From NCBI RefSeq assembly GCF_009193185.1, contig NZ_VUKF01000025.1, positions 1-64,000 of the forward strand: a stretch of DNA of 64,000 bases, written 5' to 3'. Positions 43,116-52,534 of this stretch are shown piece by piece (position 1 is the first letter of the stretch; every line of letters starts with the position of its first letter). The translations under genes were made by a program, and so were the position numbers. The DNA comes from Georgenia thermotolerans (GTDB taxonomy: Bacteria > Actinomycetota > Actinomycetes > Actinomycetales > Actinomycetaceae). The notes under the pieces are model-generated. The model worked only from the letters and a program-made list of their open reading frames with translations, did not search any database and was not told the DNA's origin.

Positions 43116-44105
43116 CTACTCCCCCCTCGCGCTCGACAGGTCGACCTTGAACAGCTTGATCGCCCCGAAGGCGATGAGCAGGACGCACAGGAACAGCAGC
43201 ACCGAGATAGCCGAGCCCAGCCCGATCTCGAGGCGGCCGATGGAGGTGCGGTAGGCCAGCAGCGACAGCGTCTCGGTGCCGTTCGCGCCGTTGGTCATGA
43301 TGAAGACGTTGTCGAAGATGCGGAAGGCGTCCAGGGCCCGGAAGAGCACCGCCACCATGATCGAGGCCTTCATGTTCGGCAGGATCACCCGGCTGAGCAC
43401 CTGCCAGGGGGTGGCGCCGTCGACCTTGGCCGCCTCCTCCATGTCGCCCGGCACCTGCGCCAGGCCGGCGAGGAGGAGCAGGGAGATGAACGGCGTCGTC
43501 TTCCACACCTCGGAGGCGATGATGACGAACAGCGAGGTGCCCTGGCTGGCGAACCAGTTGAGGTCCGGGCTGATGCCGGGCACCCAGTCGAACCAGTTGT
43601 TGATGTAGCCGGAGGTGACGTCGAAGGCGTAGAACCAGGCGAACGCCGAGACGACGGTGATGATGCCGTAGGGCACGAGGATCACCGTGCGCAGCGGCCC
43701 GCGCAGGCCCCGCAGCGCCCGGTGCATGATCATCGCGAGCGCGAAGCCGAGGACGAGCTCGATGACCACGGTGACCACGGTGATGAACACGGTCACGGCC
43801 AGGTCGCGCCACCACACCGGGTCCGAGAGCACGACGCCGTAGTTGCCCAGGCCCACGAACCGGCGCTCGCCGGGGGCGGTGAGGCGGTAGGCGAACAGGG
43901 AGTCGTAGACGGCCTGCAGGATCGGGTACAGGGTGACGAGCAGCATGACGCCGAAGGCGGGCCCGGCCAGCCACCACCCGAGCCGTCGCTCGGAGCGGGT
44001 GCGCTCGCTGATCCCGCCCGTCGGCCCGGGCTGGGCGCCGGCCGTCACGACCGGGGCCGGCGCGGCCTGCCGTTGGGGCGCGGCCGGTGGGACTGCTGAG
44101 CTCAT
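43116..44105 (-). CDS. Carbohydrate ABC transporter permease (MalF-like)
   Basis: 329 aa. A cytoplasmic Pro/Ala-rich N-terminus of 45 residues precedes WWLAGPAFGVMLLVTLYPIL and five further helices. The coupling loop is MEEAAKVDGATPWQVLSRVI followed by LPNMK, the EAA motif of sugar permeases. ATG 44105 overlaps the binding-protein stop by 4 nt. Confidence 0.93.
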   Translation of the reverse strand: MSSAVPPAAPQRQAAPAPVVTAGAQPGPTGGISERTRSERRLGWWLAGPAFGVMLLVTLYPILQAVYDSLFAYRLTAPGERRFVGLGNYGVVLSDPVWWRDLAVTVFITVVTVVIELVLGFALAMIMHRALRGLRGPLRTVILVPYGIITVVSAFAWFYAFDVTSGYINNWFDWVPGISPDLNWFASQGTSLFVIIASEVWKTTPFISLLLLAGLAQVPGDMEEAAKVDGATPWQVLSRVILPNMKASIMVAVLFRALDAFRIFDNVFIMTNGANGTETLSLLAYRTSIGRLEIGLGSAISVLLFLCVLLIAFGAIKLFKVDLSSARGE

Positions 44106-45388
44106 AGCAGGCTCTCCCCTCGCAGGACGGAGGTGATGAGATCCGTGGACTTCTGCGGCGTGGTGTCCGGGTTGACGCTGCTGGGCGGGTACCACGTCTG
44201 CTGCAGGCCGGTGGAGACCTCGTTGTAGTACGGCGTCTGCGGCCGCGGCACCGCCTGCTGCAGCGAGTCGCGGATCTCCTGGTACATCGGGTACGCCTCT
44301 TGCACCTTGGGGTCCTCGTAGGCCTTGGTGTTCGCCGCCGGGTTGCCGTTGGTCGCGAAGTAGGTGGCCTGGTGCTCGGGGGTGACGATGCACTCGACGG
44401 CCTGGTAGGCGAAGTCGGGGTGCTTGCTGAAGGCGCCGACGCCGAGGTTGATCCCGCCGTAGGGCGGGGCCGGCTTGCTGCCCTCGTCGGTGAGCGGGTA
44501 GGTCGTCCACCCGATGTCGTCGAGCAGCGCCTTGTCGAAGGTCCCCTGCTCGACGCCGGTGACGGTCGAGGACCACACGAACGGCCAGTTGACCATGAAC
44601 GAGCCCTTGTCCCCCTGGAACAGGGTGAGCGAGGCGGACTCGTCAGCCGTGGGCAGGCTGGGCCCGCCGATGCCGGACTTGCCGATGTCGCCGATGATCT
44701 GCGCGGCCTTGCGCCCGGCGTCGGACTCGAGCCCGAGCTGCATCTCGGTGCCCGGCGCCTCCGGGTTGGTGACGATCTGCCCGCCCGCGGAGGCGACGAG
44801 GGCGTTGATCCACACCGTCAGGGATTCGGCCTTGGCGCCCTGGACGGCGAGGAGCTTGTCCTGGCTCTTCGCGGCGTCCTCGATCTGCTGCCACGTGACC
44901 GGCTTGGACATGTCGAGCCCGGCGGCCTCGGCCACGGACTTGCGGTACCAGAGCAGCTGGGTGTTGGCCCAGAACGGCACCGTCACCAGCTCGCCCTTCC
45001 AGCTGGCGCCGTCGATGGCGCCCTGCACCACGCCGTCGGTCGTCTTCTGGGCGACGTCCTGGGGCACGGGGGCGAGGAACCCGGGCTCGGCGAGCTCGGG
45101 GATGAACGGCGGGTCCAGGCTCATGATGTCGATGGAGCTGTCCTTGGCGGCCAGCCGGCGCGCGAGCTGCTCGCGCTGGGAGGCGGCGTCCCGGGGCAGC
45201 AGGGCGGTCTCGATCTTGTACTTGCCGCCCGCCTCCTGGGTGCACTGCTTGGCGATCTCCGCCTGACCGCCGTTGTCGGGGTTGATGTACCACGTCAGTG
45301 TGGGAGTGCTGGCCTCGGCGGAGCAGGCGGCTATGCCCGCGGCCACGGCGAGCGCGAGGCCCGCCCCCACCAGTCTGCGCCGTCGCAC
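44102..45388 (-). CDS. Carbohydrate ABC transporter binding lipoprotein (family 1)
   Basis: 428 aa, first gene of the operon. The GTG at 45388 follows a strong AAGGAGGTCAC site. The signal peptide ends AAGIAAC, so the protein is a lipoprotein. The body shows family-1 traits (TWYINPDNGGQAEIAKQC near the start; DIMSLDPPFIPELAEPGFLA; SFMVNWPFVWS). This subgroup is commonly linked to trehalose or maltose-type sugars, but the ligand is not determined here. Divergent from carbonic anhydrase. Confidence 0.92.
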   Translation of the reverse strand: MRRRRLVGAGLALAVAAGIAACSAEASTPTLTWYINPDNGGQAEIAKQCTQEAGGKYKIETALLPRDAASQREQLARRLAAKDSSIDIMSLDPPFIPELAEPGFLAPVPQDVAQKTTDGVVQGAIDGASWKGELVTVPFWANTQLLWYRKSVAEAAGLDMSKPVTWQQIEDAAKSQDKLLAVQGAKAESLTVWINALVASAGGQIVTNPEAPGTEMQLGLESDAGRKAAQIIGDIGKSGIGGPSLPTADESASLTLFQGDKGSFMVNWPFVWSSTVTGVEQGTFDKALLDDIGWTTYPLTDEGSKPAPPYGGINLGVGAFSKHPDFAYQAVECIVTPEHQATYFATNGNPAANTKAYEDPKVQEAYPMYQEIRDSLQQAVPRPQTPYYNEVSTGLQQTWYPPSSVNPDTTPQKSTDLITSVLRGESLL

Positions 45389-45618
45389 GTGACCTCCTTC
45401 ACCTGTCGTCGGTCTTCAGGAAACCGCGAACGACCGTTGTCCGCCACCGGAGAGGCGACGGCCGCCGTCCGCCCCCTGGCCTGCGGGGCCGCACCGCAGG
45501 GGGCGCGGTCGGTGCGGCGTTGTGGGCCCCGTCGGTGCGTGCTCCTAGGCCCCGCCCGCGCCACCGCACGCGCCCCTGCGGCGGAAGCCCTCCGGCCACG
45601 GTGGAAAGATGGGGGTCC

Positions 45619-46269
45619 ATGAGCACCGACCTCACCCCGGCCCAGGCGTGGCAGCGCCTGCAGGAGGGCAACGCCCGTTTCGTCGCCGACAACATGCAGC
45701 ACCCCTCCCAGGGCGCCGACCGACGCGCCGAGGTGGCGCAGGACCAGAACCCCTACGCCGTCCTCTTCGGCTGCTCCGACTCCCGGGTGGCCGCCGAGCT
45801 CATCTTCGACCAGGGCCTGGGCGACCTGTTCGTCGTCCGCACCGCCGGGCAGGTGCTCGACACCACGGTCATCGGCTCCATCGAGTACGGCGTGGACGTG
45901 CTCGGCGCCCCGCTGGTCGTCGTGCTCGGGCATGACAGGTGCGGCGCCGTCGGCGCGGCCACCAGGGCCCTGCTCACGGGCGAGATGCCCACCGGGTTCG
46001 TGCGCGCCGTGGTCGACCGCGTCATCCCCTCGCTGCTCGCGCCCACCGAGGACGGCGGCGCCCCGGCCGCCGGGCCGACCCGCGGGGTGCGCCTGGCCGA
46101 CGACGCCGACCTCCGCCGCCAGCACGTGACGGCCACGGTGACACAGCTGCACGACTACTCGGTCTCGCTGGCCACCGCCGTCGCCGAGGGCCGGACCGCG
46201 ATCGTGGGCGTGGAGTACACCCTCGCGGACGGCACCGCCAACCTGGTCCACCAGATCGGCAACCTGTAA
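45619..46269 (+). CDS. Beta-class carbonic anhydrase
   Basis: 216 aa. Interconverts CO2 and bicarbonate with zinc. The zinc ligands are in VLFGCSDSRVAAELIFDQG (Cys, Asp-Arg dyad) and VVVLGHDRCGAVGAATRALL (His, Cys). The N-terminus PAQAWQRLQEGNARFVADN is standard. ATG 45619 chosen. An FAD oxidoreductase gene follows 40 nt later on the same strand. Confidence 0.95.
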   Translation: MSTDLTPAQAWQRLQEGNARFVADNMQHPSQGADRRAEVAQDQNPYAVLFGCSDSRVAAELIFDQGLGDLFVVRTAGQVLDTTVIGSIEYGVDVLGAPLVVVLGHDRCGAVGAATRALLTGEMPTGFVRAVVDRVIPSLLAPTEDGGAPAAGPTRGVRLADDADLRRQHVTATVTQLHDYSVSLATAVAEGRTAIVGVEYTLADGTANLVHQIGNL

Positions 46270-46309
46270 GCCTCGGCGCGGGCCGCCGTCATCGGACAGG
46301 ATGACCCGC

Positions 46310-47620
46310 ATGAGCACCTCCGCGTCCCCGCGTCGCGCCGTCGTCGTCGGCGCCGGCATGGTGGGGCTGTCCACCGCCTGGTTCCTGCGCCGCGCCGGCC
46401 TGGACGTGACCGTCCTGGAGCAGGACCGGGTCGCCGCCGGGTCGTCATGGGGCAACGCCGGCTGGCTCACCCCGCCGATCACGACCCCGCTGCCCGAGCC
46501 GGCCATCCTGCGCTCGGGCGTGCGGGCGCTGGTCTCCCCCGCCTCCCCGGTGTACGTCCCGCTGCGCCCCGACCTGGACCTGCTGCGCTTCCTCCTCGGC
46601 TTCGTCCGGCACAGCACCGGGCGGGCGTGGCGGCGGGCCATGGCCGCCTACGTCCCGCTCAACCGGCGGGCGCTGGAGGCCTTCGACGTCCTCGCCGCCG
46701 CCGGCGTGGCCGAGCCGACCGTGCCGACGGGCGACTTCCTGGCCTGCTACCGGCGTCCCGGGCAGCGCCGGGACCTGCTCGAGGAGTTCGCCGCGATCCG
46801 CGCCGCCGGGCAGCCGGTGGAGGCCGAGCTGCTCGACGGCGCGCAGCTGCGCGCGCTCGCCCCGGCGCTGAGCACCGAGGTCACCGCGGGGATCCGGCTG
46901 GCGGGCACCCGCTTCATCGACCCGCCCCGGTACATGCTGGCGCTGGCCGACACGGTGGTGGCGGCGGGGGTGGAGCTGCGCGAGGGGGTCCGCGTCCTCG
47001 CCGTCGACGGCGGCACCGAGACCCGGCCCGCGCTCGTGCGCACCCGCCCGACCCAGCCCGTGCCCGGCGGCAGCGAGACCGAGGCACCCGCCCGGCGCGA
47101 CGGGGAGGAGATCCTGCGCGCCGACGTCGTCGTCCTGGCGACCGGGGCGTGGCTGGGCGAGCTGGCCCGGCCCTTCGGGGTTCGGATGGTGGTCCAGGCC
47201 GGCCGCGGCTACTCCTTCACCGTCCCGGTCGACCCCATGCCGACCATGCCGCTGTACTTCCCCATCCAGCGGGTGGCCTGCACGCCGCTGGGCGGGCGCT
47301 ACCGGGTGGCCGGGATGATGGAGTTCCGCAGGCCCGGCGACCCGCTCGACCCGCGCCGGATCAAGGCGATCGTCGACGCGACCCGGCCGCTGCTCGCCGG
47401 CGACCTCGACGACCGGGTCGACGAGTGGGTCGGCTCGCGCCCCGTCACCCCCGACGGCCTGCCGCTCATCGGGCCCACCCGCTCCCCCCGGGTGGTCGCC
47501 GCGGGCGGGCACGGCATGTGGGGCATCACGCTGGGCCCGCTGACCGGCCAGCTCGTCGCCGACCTGGTCACCGGCGGCCAGGTGCCCGCCGAGCTGTGGC
47601 CGTTCGACCCGCTGCGCTGA
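46310..47620 (+). CDS. FAD-dependent oxidoreductase, D-amino-acid dehydrogenase-like (DadA family)
   Basis: 436 aa of the DAO superfamily. The dinucleotide motif is AVVVGAGMVGLSTAWFLRRA, followed by VTVLEQDRVAAGSSWGNAGW, the DadA-type signature. A substrate-side loop (RVACTPLGGRYRVAGMMEF) and the C-terminal GHGMWGITLGPLTGQLVADL complete the FAD site. It probably oxidises a D-amino acid or related amine; the electron acceptor is unknown. ATG 46310 has AGGA upstream; ATG 46301 is possible. Likely co-transcribed with carbonic anhydrase. Confidence 0.9.
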   Translation: MSTSASPRRAVVVGAGMVGLSTAWFLRRAGLDVTVLEQDRVAAGSSWGNAGWLTPPITTPLPEPAILRSGVRALVSPASPVYVPLRPDLDLLRFLLGFVRHSTGRAWRRAMAAYVPLNRRALEAFDVLAAAGVAEPTVPTGDFLACYRRPGQRRDLLEEFAAIRAAGQPVEAELLDGAQLRALAPALSTEVTAGIRLAGTRFIDPPRYMLALADTVVAAGVELREGVRVLAVDGGTETRPALVRTRPTQPVPGGSETEAPARRDGEEILRADVVVLATGAWLGELARPFGVRMVVQAGRGYSFTVPVDPMPTMPLYFPIQRVACTPLGGRYRVAGMMEFRRPGDPLDPRRIKAIVDATRPLLAGDLDDRVDEWVGSRPVTPDGLPLIGPTRSPRVVAAGGHGMWGITLGPLTGQLVADLVTGGQVPAELWPFDPLR

Positions 47621-47656
47621 CCGACAGGTGGCGGCCCGCCTCAGCGCGGCGGACGG

Positions 47657-47690
47657 CCGCTCCCGCCCGGCGCGCGCCGGGCGGGAGCGG
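47657..47690. terminator. Bidirectional terminator hairpin
   Basis: Perfect 16-bp stem (47657-47672 with 47675-47690) between the convergent FAD oxidoreductase and phoH2 genes. Confidence 0.75.
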
Positions 47691-47696
47691 GCCGGC

Positions 47697-49109
47697 TCAG
47701 ATGTCCACGCCCTCCAGCAGCTCGGTGACCAGCGCCGAGACGGCGGAGCGCTCGGAGCGGGTGAGGGTGACGTGCGCGAAGAGCTCCTTGCCCTTGAGCG
47801 CCTCGACCACGGCGGCGACGCCGTCGTGGCGGCCCACCCGCAGGTTGTCGCGCTGGGCGACGTCGTGGGTGAGCACCACCTTGGAGTTCTGCCCGATGCG
47901 GGAGAGCACCGTGAGCAGGACGTTGCGCTCAAGGGACTGGGCCTCGTCGACGACGACGAAGGCGTCGTGCAGGGACCGGCCGCGGATGTGGGTCAGCGGC
48001 AGCACCTCGAGCATCCCGCGGGAGAGGACCTCCTCGAGCACCTCCGGGGCGACCAGCGCCCCGAGGGTGTCGAAGACTGCCTCGGCCCAGGGGTTCATCT
48101 TCTCGGCCTGGTCCCCCGGCAGGTAGCCCAGCTCCTGCCCGCCGACGGCGTACAGCGGCCGGAACACCACGACCTTCCGGTGCTCGCGCCGCTCCATGAC
48201 GGCCTCCAGCCCCGCGCACAGGGCCAGGGCGGACTTCCCGGTGCCGGCGCGCCCGCCGAGAGAGACGATGCCGATGTCAGGGTTGGTGAGGTGGTCGATG
48301 GCCACCCGCTGCTCCGCGCTGCGCCCGCGCACCCCGAAGACCTCCCGGTCCCCGCGCACCAGGTGCAGCCGGCCGTCGGCGCCGAGGCGGCCCAGCGCCG
48401 AGCCGCGCGGGGAGTGCAGCACCACGCCGGTGTTGACCGGCTGGGACGCCACGTCCCCCGGGGTGGCCAGGTCCGCGACGTCGACGCTCTCCTCCCCCCA
48501 CAGCTGGGCCATCTCGGACTCGGTCAGCTCCGCCGTCGTCATCCCGGAGTAGCCGGTGTCGAGGACCTGCTGGGCGCGGTACTCCTCGGCGTTCAGCCCG
48601 ACGGCGGAGGCCTTGACCCGCATGGGCAGGTCCTTGGAGACGACGGTGACCGCGTGCCCCTCGGCGGCCAGGTTGGCGGCGACGGCGAGGATGCGGGTGT
48701 CGTTGTCGCCCAGGCGCAGGCCCGAGGGCAGCACCTGGTCGGAGGAGTGGTTGAGCTCGACGCGCACCGTGCCGCCGTCGTCGCCGACGGGCACGGCGCT
48801 GTCGAGCCGGCCGTGCTTGACCCGCAGGTCGTCCAGCAGGCGCAGGGCGGAGCGGGCGAAGTAGCCCAGCTCCGGATGGTGCCGCTTGGCCTCGAGCTCG
48901 GTGACGACGACGACGGGCACGACGACGTCGTGCTCGGCGAAGCGCAGGAACGCGCGCGGGTCGGAGAGCAGCACGGAGGTGTCCAGCACGTAGGTGCGCA
49001 GCGCCGTGCCGACCGGTTCGGCGACACCGAGCTCGGCGGCGACGGCGGCTCCGGCCGCGGGGGCGGCGGAGGCGTGCTCCGGGGTGCTGATGGTGCGATC
49101 GATGCTCAC
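47697..49109 (-). CDS. phoH2: PIN-PhoH fusion protein (PhoH2)
   Basis: 470 aa. An N-terminal PIN ribonuclease domain ([45 protein letters not shown] with acidic residues) is fused to a PhoH ATPase (Walker [17 protein letters not shown], Walker [16 protein letters not shown]). PhoH2 of M. tuberculosis unwinds and cleaves RNA. GTG 49109 with GGAGGGAG upstream is preferred. An in-frame ATG at 49253 also has GGAGG at good spacing and would add 48 Pro/Arg-rich residues. No separate antitoxin gene is evident upstream, unlike the mycobacterial phoAT-phoH2 pair. Confidence 0.92.
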   Translation of the reverse strand: MSIDRTISTPEHASAAPAAGAAVAAELGVAEPVGTALRTYVLDTSVLLSDPRAFLRFAEHDVVVPVVVVTELEAKRHHPELGYFARSALRLLDDLRVKHGRLDSAVPVGDDGGTVRVELNHSSDQVLPSGLRLGDNDTRILAVAANLAAEGHAVTVVSKDLPMRVKASAVGLNAEEYRAQQVLDTGYSGMTTAELTESEMAQLWGEESVDVADLATPGDVASQPVNTGVVLHSPRGSALGRLGADGRLHLVRGDREVFGVRGRSAEQRVAIDHLTNPDIGIVSLGGRAGTGKSALALCAGLEAVMERREHRKVVVFRPLYAVGGQELGYLPGDQAEKMNPWAEAVFDTLGALVAPEVLEEVLSRGMLEVLPLTHIRGRSLHDAFVVVDEAQSLERNVLLTVLSRIGQNSKVVLTHDVAQRDNLRVGRHDGVAAVVEALKGKELFAHVTLTRSERSAVSALVTELLEGVDI

Positions 49110-49417
49110 GAGGGCTCCCTCCGGCGCCGTGGCGCCGAGCTCAGCTGCGCGGCGGACCCGCGGGTCGCGGGCCGTCGTGCGTGGTGGGGGGGGGCGACAG
49201 GCCGGCCCAGGAGGGACCGGCCGGCCCCTCCCGTCCACAGCTGGGTGCTGCATGGGCTGACCTCCCGGAGGGCGGCTGGTGTGCCGTCCATCACATCGCA
49301 CGGTACGGCCGGGAGGGCCCTTCGTCCTCCACAAACACGCCCGGGCCCCGGCGGTGGGGGCAACTGTTCACCCGCCGGACATGTCGGCGGCGCCGCCGGG
49401 AGCCTGACGCGCGGGGC
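49110..49417. other. Gap between uppS and phoH2
   Basis: No independent gene is convincing. It contains the alternative phoH2 start (ATG 49253) with its ribosome site and presumably the phoH2 promoter. The minus-strand frame is open to 49334, in phase with phoH2. Confidence 0.4.
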
Positions 49418-50173
49418 TCAGCGGCCCAGGCGCCGCTCGCGCTGGGCGTAGTCGCGCAGCGCGCGCAGGAAGTCCACCCGGCGGAAGTCCGGCCAGTAGA
49501 CCTCGCAGAAGTAGTACTCGCTGTGCACCGACTGCCACAGCAGGAAGCCGCTGAGGCGCTGCTCGCCGGAGGTGCGGATGACGAGGTCGGGGTCGGGCTG
49601 GCCGCGGGTGTAGAGGTGGTCGGTGATGTCGTCGACGCCGATCTCGGCGGCGACCTCCTCGATGCTCTGCCCGGCGGCGGCGCGCTCACGCAGCAGCGCG
49701 CGGACGGCGTCGGTGATCTCGTGCCGCCCGCCGTAGCCGATGGCGACGTTGACCTGCAGGCCGGGCCGGCCCTGGGCCCGCCCCTCGGCGGCGCGCAGCC
49801 GCTCCGCGACGGGCTCGGGCAGCAGGTCCAGGGAGCCCATGACGCGCAGGCAGCGGCCGGACGCGGCGATCGTCTCCACCGCCCCGGCGATGATCTCCAG
49901 CAGCTCGACGACCTCGGCGGCGTCGCGGTCGAGGTTGTCCGTCGAGAGCATCCACAGGGTGACGACCTCGACGCCGGCGTCCTCGCACCAGTGCAGCAGC
50001 TCGGAGATCTTGTCCGCCCCGCGCCGGTGGCCGTGGGCCACGGGCGCGCCGAGGCCGCGGGCCCAGCGCCGGTTGCCGTCGAGGATGACGCCGACGTGCC
50101 GGGGAACGTTCGCCCGGTCCAGCCCCCTGACGAGACGACGTTCGTAGAGCTGGTACAGCAGTCCCGCAGGCAC
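49418..50173 (-). CDS. uppS: Cis-prenyl transferase (isoprenyl/undecaprenyl diphosphate synthase family)
   Basis: 251 aa. PRHVGVILDGNRRWARGLG is the catalytic Asp/substrate P-loop; VVTLWMLSTDNLDRDAAEV and PDPDLVIRTSGEQRLSGFLL are further family signatures, with WPDFRRVDFLRALRDYAQRE at the end. Location next to trhA and near mca and greA matches M. tuberculosis Rv1086, a short-chain Z,E-farnesyl diphosphate synthase, so this copy may make the short precursor, not the long carrier. GTG 50173 chosen. Confidence 0.92.
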   Translation of the reverse strand: MPAGLLYQLYERRLVRGLDRANVPRHVGVILDGNRRWARGLGAPVAHGHRRGADKISELLHWCEDAGVEVVTLWMLSTDNLDRDAAEVVELLEIIAGAVETIAASGRCLRVMGSLDLLPEPVAERLRAAEGRAQGRPGLQVNVAIGYGGRHEITDAVRALLRERAAAGQSIEEVAAEIGVDDITDHLYTRGQPDPDLVIRTSGEQRLSGFLLWQSVHSEYYFCEVYWPDFRRVDFLRALRDYAQRERRLGR

Positions 50174-50282
50174 GATCCGCTCGACACTCCTCTCCGGCCG
50201 TCGCGGCCGGCGGCCGCGCCGGGGCCCGAGGCTGCGTCGGACCCGCTGGAGGAACGTTACCGCCGCGGGAGGTCGGCACCGC

Positions 50283-50304
50283 GAACCTACGGTAGCGTAG
50301 GTTC
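50283..50304. promoter_or_regulatory. Palindrome in the uppS-trhA divergent promoter region
   Basis: GAACCTACG and CGTAGGTTC are perfect 9-bp arms with a GTAG loop, 58 nt upstream of trhA. The symmetry and inter-gene position suggest a TetR-type operator. The regulator is not encoded nearby. Confidence 0.5.
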
Positions 50305-50361
50305 CGGCTCGGGCCGGTCGCGGCCCCGGGCCCCCTCTCCTTCCGCGGACCTGGAGGTCCC

Positions 50362-51063
50362 ATGGCAGCAGCCCATCCCCTGCCCGACGACACCACCCTC
50401 GGCGCGGGCGTGCGCAAGGTCGCCGACGCCGTCAAGCCGCGGCTGCGCGGGTGGATCCACGCCGGCACGGCGCCGGTGGCGCTGCTCGCCGGCATCGTGC
50501 TCGTCGCGCTGGCGCCGACGACGGCGGGGAAGGTGTCCACCGCGGTGTTCGCGGCCTCGTCGGTGGTGCTCTTCGGCACCTCGGCGGTCTACCACCGCGG
50601 CACGTGGTCCCCGCGGGCGCTGGCCGTGCTGCGCCGGATGGACCACTCCAACATCTTCCTGCTCATCGCCGGCACCTACACCCCGCTCGCCGTCCTGCTG
50701 CTCGACCGGGCCACCGCCACCGTGCTGCTCGTGGTGGTGTGGGTCGGAGCGGTGCTGGGCATCGCCGCCCGGCTGGTGTGGCTCTCGGCCCCGCGGTGGG
50801 TGTACGTGCCGATCTACGTCGCGCTCGGGTGGGTGGCGGTGGGCTTCCTGCCGCAGTTCTGGACGACCGGCGGGCCGGCCGTCGTCTGGCTCGTCGCCGG
50901 CGGCGGGCTGGCCTACACGCTCGGCGCGGTGGTCTACGCCCTCAAGCGGCCCAACCCCAGCCCGCGGTGGTTCGGCTTCCACGAGATCTTCCACGTCGGC
51001 ACGGTGGTGGGCTACGTGTGCCACTACGTCGCCGTCTTCCTCGCCGCGCACCCGGCCGGCTGA
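50362..51063 (+). CDS. trhA: TrhA/hemolysin III family membrane protein (PAQR-like)
   Basis: 233 aa with seven predicted helices. RGWIHAGTAPVALLAGIVLV at the start, SAVYHRGTWSPRALAVLRRM then DHSNIFLLIAGTYTP, and the C-terminal FGFHEIFHVGTVVGYVCHYV carry the conserved Ser, His and Asp of the PAQR/hemolysin III hydrolase site. Members maintain membrane energetics and fluidity; haemolysis is not implied. ATG 50362 has GGAGG upstream. PPK2 follows 52 nt later. Confidence 0.93.
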   Translation: MAAAHPLPDDTTLGAGVRKVADAVKPRLRGWIHAGTAPVALLAGIVLVALAPTTAGKVSTAVFAASSVVLFGTSAVYHRGTWSPRALAVLRRMDHSNIFLLIAGTYTPLAVLLLDRATATVLLVVVWVGAVLGIAARLVWLSAPRWVYVPIYVALGWVAVGFLPQFWTTGGPAVVWLVAGGGLAYTLGAVVYALKRPNPSPRWFGFHEIFHVGTVVGYVCHYVAVFLAAHPAG

Positions 51064-51115
51064 CCGGGTCCTCCCCGGCCGACGGCACTACGCTGCCGGC
51101 ACGGGAGGGAGCACC

Positions 51116-52096
51116 ATGGGCAGCGCGGGCTGGCGCCAGGACCCCCGGCCGCTGCTGCGGCCGGCACCGGACCTCGACCTCGCGGCGCTGGACCGGGGCG
51201 CCACCCCCGGCTGGGACGCGGGCAAGGACGCCGCGGAGGAGTACGTGGCCGAGCGGGGCCGGCTCCTCTCGGAGCTGCAGGAGCGGCTCTTCGCCGACGG
51301 GCGCACCGGCGGGCGGCGGGCCGTCCTGCTCGTGGTCCAGGGCCTCGACACCGCCGGCAAGGGCGGCATCGTCCGGCACGTCATCGGCATGGTCGACCCG
51401 CAGGGCGTGGCGCTGCATGCCTTCGGGGTGCCGACGGACGAGGAGCGGCGTCACCACTACCTCTGGCGGGTGCGCCGGGCGCTGCCCCGGCCGGGGCTGA
51501 TCGGCGTGTTCGACCGCTCCCACTACGAGGACGTCCTCGTCGCCCGCGTCGAGGGGCTGGTGGCCGAGCCGGTGTGGTCGCGGCGCTACGCCGAGATCAA
51601 CCGCTTCGAGCGGCAGGTCGTCGACGGCGGCACCACGGTGGTCAAGGTCGCCCTCCTGGTCTCGCGCGAGGAGCAGGGCGTGCGGCTCATGGAGCGGCTG
51701 GACCGGCCCGACAAGCGCTGGAAGTGGAGCCCCGGGGACGTCGACACCCGCGCGCGGTGGGACGCCTACCAGCAGGCCTACGCCGACGTGTTCGCGCGCA
51801 CGTCCACCGACGTCGCGCCCTGGCACGTCGTGCCCGCGGACAAGAAGTGGTACGCGCGCCTGGCCGTCACCGAGCTGCTCACGCAGGCGCTGGTGGGCCT
51901 CGACCTCGACTGGCCGCGGCCCACCTGGCAGGTGGAGACGCAGAAGCGCCGCCTCGCCGCGACGATGAGCGACGAGGCGGTGGCCGCCGCCGAGCGGGAG
52001 GCGGCCGAGAAGCTCCCCGAGGTGACCCGGGCCGAGGCGGAGTTCGACGAGGCCGTCGCGGCCGCCGCCCGGCTGGGCGAGGACGACCGCCGGTAG
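51116..52096 (+). CDS. ppk2: Polyphosphate kinase 2 family protein
   Basis: 326 aa. Walker A VVQGLDTAGKGGIVRHVIG, the lid (HHYLWRVRRALPRPG), Walker B IGVFDRSHYEDVLVARVEG and PWHVVPADKKWYARLAVTEL are PPK2 signatures. The enzyme transfers phosphate between polyphosphate and nucleotides. Class (ADP- or AMP-preferring) cannot be decided by eye. A Glu/Ala-rich helix forms the C-terminus. ATG 51116 has GGGAGGG upstream. Confidence 0.92.
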   Translation: MGSAGWRQDPRPLLRPAPDLDLAALDRGATPGWDAGKDAAEEYVAERGRLLSELQERLFADGRTGGRRAVLLVVQGLDTAGKGGIVRHVIGMVDPQGVALHAFGVPTDEERRHHYLWRVRRALPRPGLIGVFDRSHYEDVLVARVEGLVAEPVWSRRYAEINRFERQVVDGGTTVVKVALLVSREEQGVRLMERLDRPDKRWKWSPGDVDTRARWDAYQQAYADVFARTSTDVAPWHVVPADKKWYARLAVTELLTQALVGLDLDWPRPTWQVETQKRRLAATMSDEAVAAAEREAAEKLPEVTRAEAEFDEAVAAAARLGEDDRR

Positions 52097-52165
52097 CGCG
52101 GACCGCGCACGCAACCGTTCCGCGCCGCCGGCGGAGCAACCTTCGGCGCGGCGGAGCTGCGCTCG

Positions 52166-52534
52166 CTAGAGCGGCTGGCGGGGGACGTCCGGGGCGTCGG
52201 GCGGGCTAACCGGGGTGGTTCCCCGCCCCTCGCCGGCGCCACCGTCGACGGCCCGGCCCTCGATGACGCGGCCCTCGGGGGCGCCGTCGTCCTCGCGGCG
52301 GTCGCCCTGGGCCTCGGCCCGGCGGGCCTCCTCGGCCTCCCGCAGGCGGGCGTTGTGGTCCACCCGGCGCATGTGCTTGGTGAAGGACAGGAACAGCGGG
52401 ATGGCGAGCACGGCGAGGATGAAGAAGCCCCAGAAGAATCCCTCGATGCCCGGGGAGACGTCCCAGGGCTGCAGCTCCCGGGGCGCCGGGCTCGGGCTCG
52501 GGCTGGCGGCGAGGAGCAGCACTAGCGGTGTCAT
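52166..52534 (-). CDS. Small single-helix membrane protein
   Basis: 122 aa. A signal-like start (TPLVLLLAASPSPSPA), one membrane helix (FFWGFFILAVLAIPLFL), and a charged cytoplasmic tail (FTKHMRRVDHNARLREAEEA). No known domain. ATG 52534 with GGAGG upstream overlaps the mca stop by 4 nt, so it is translationally coupled to mca. A similar small membrane gene (Rv1083) sits next to mca in M. tuberculosis. Confidence 0.8.
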   Translation of the reverse strand: MTPLVLLLAASPSPSPAPRELQPWDVSPGIEGFFWGFFILAVLAIPLFLSFTKHMRRVDHNARLREAEEARRAEAQGDRREDDGAPEGRVIEGRAVDGGAGEGRGTTPVSPPDAPDVPRQPL

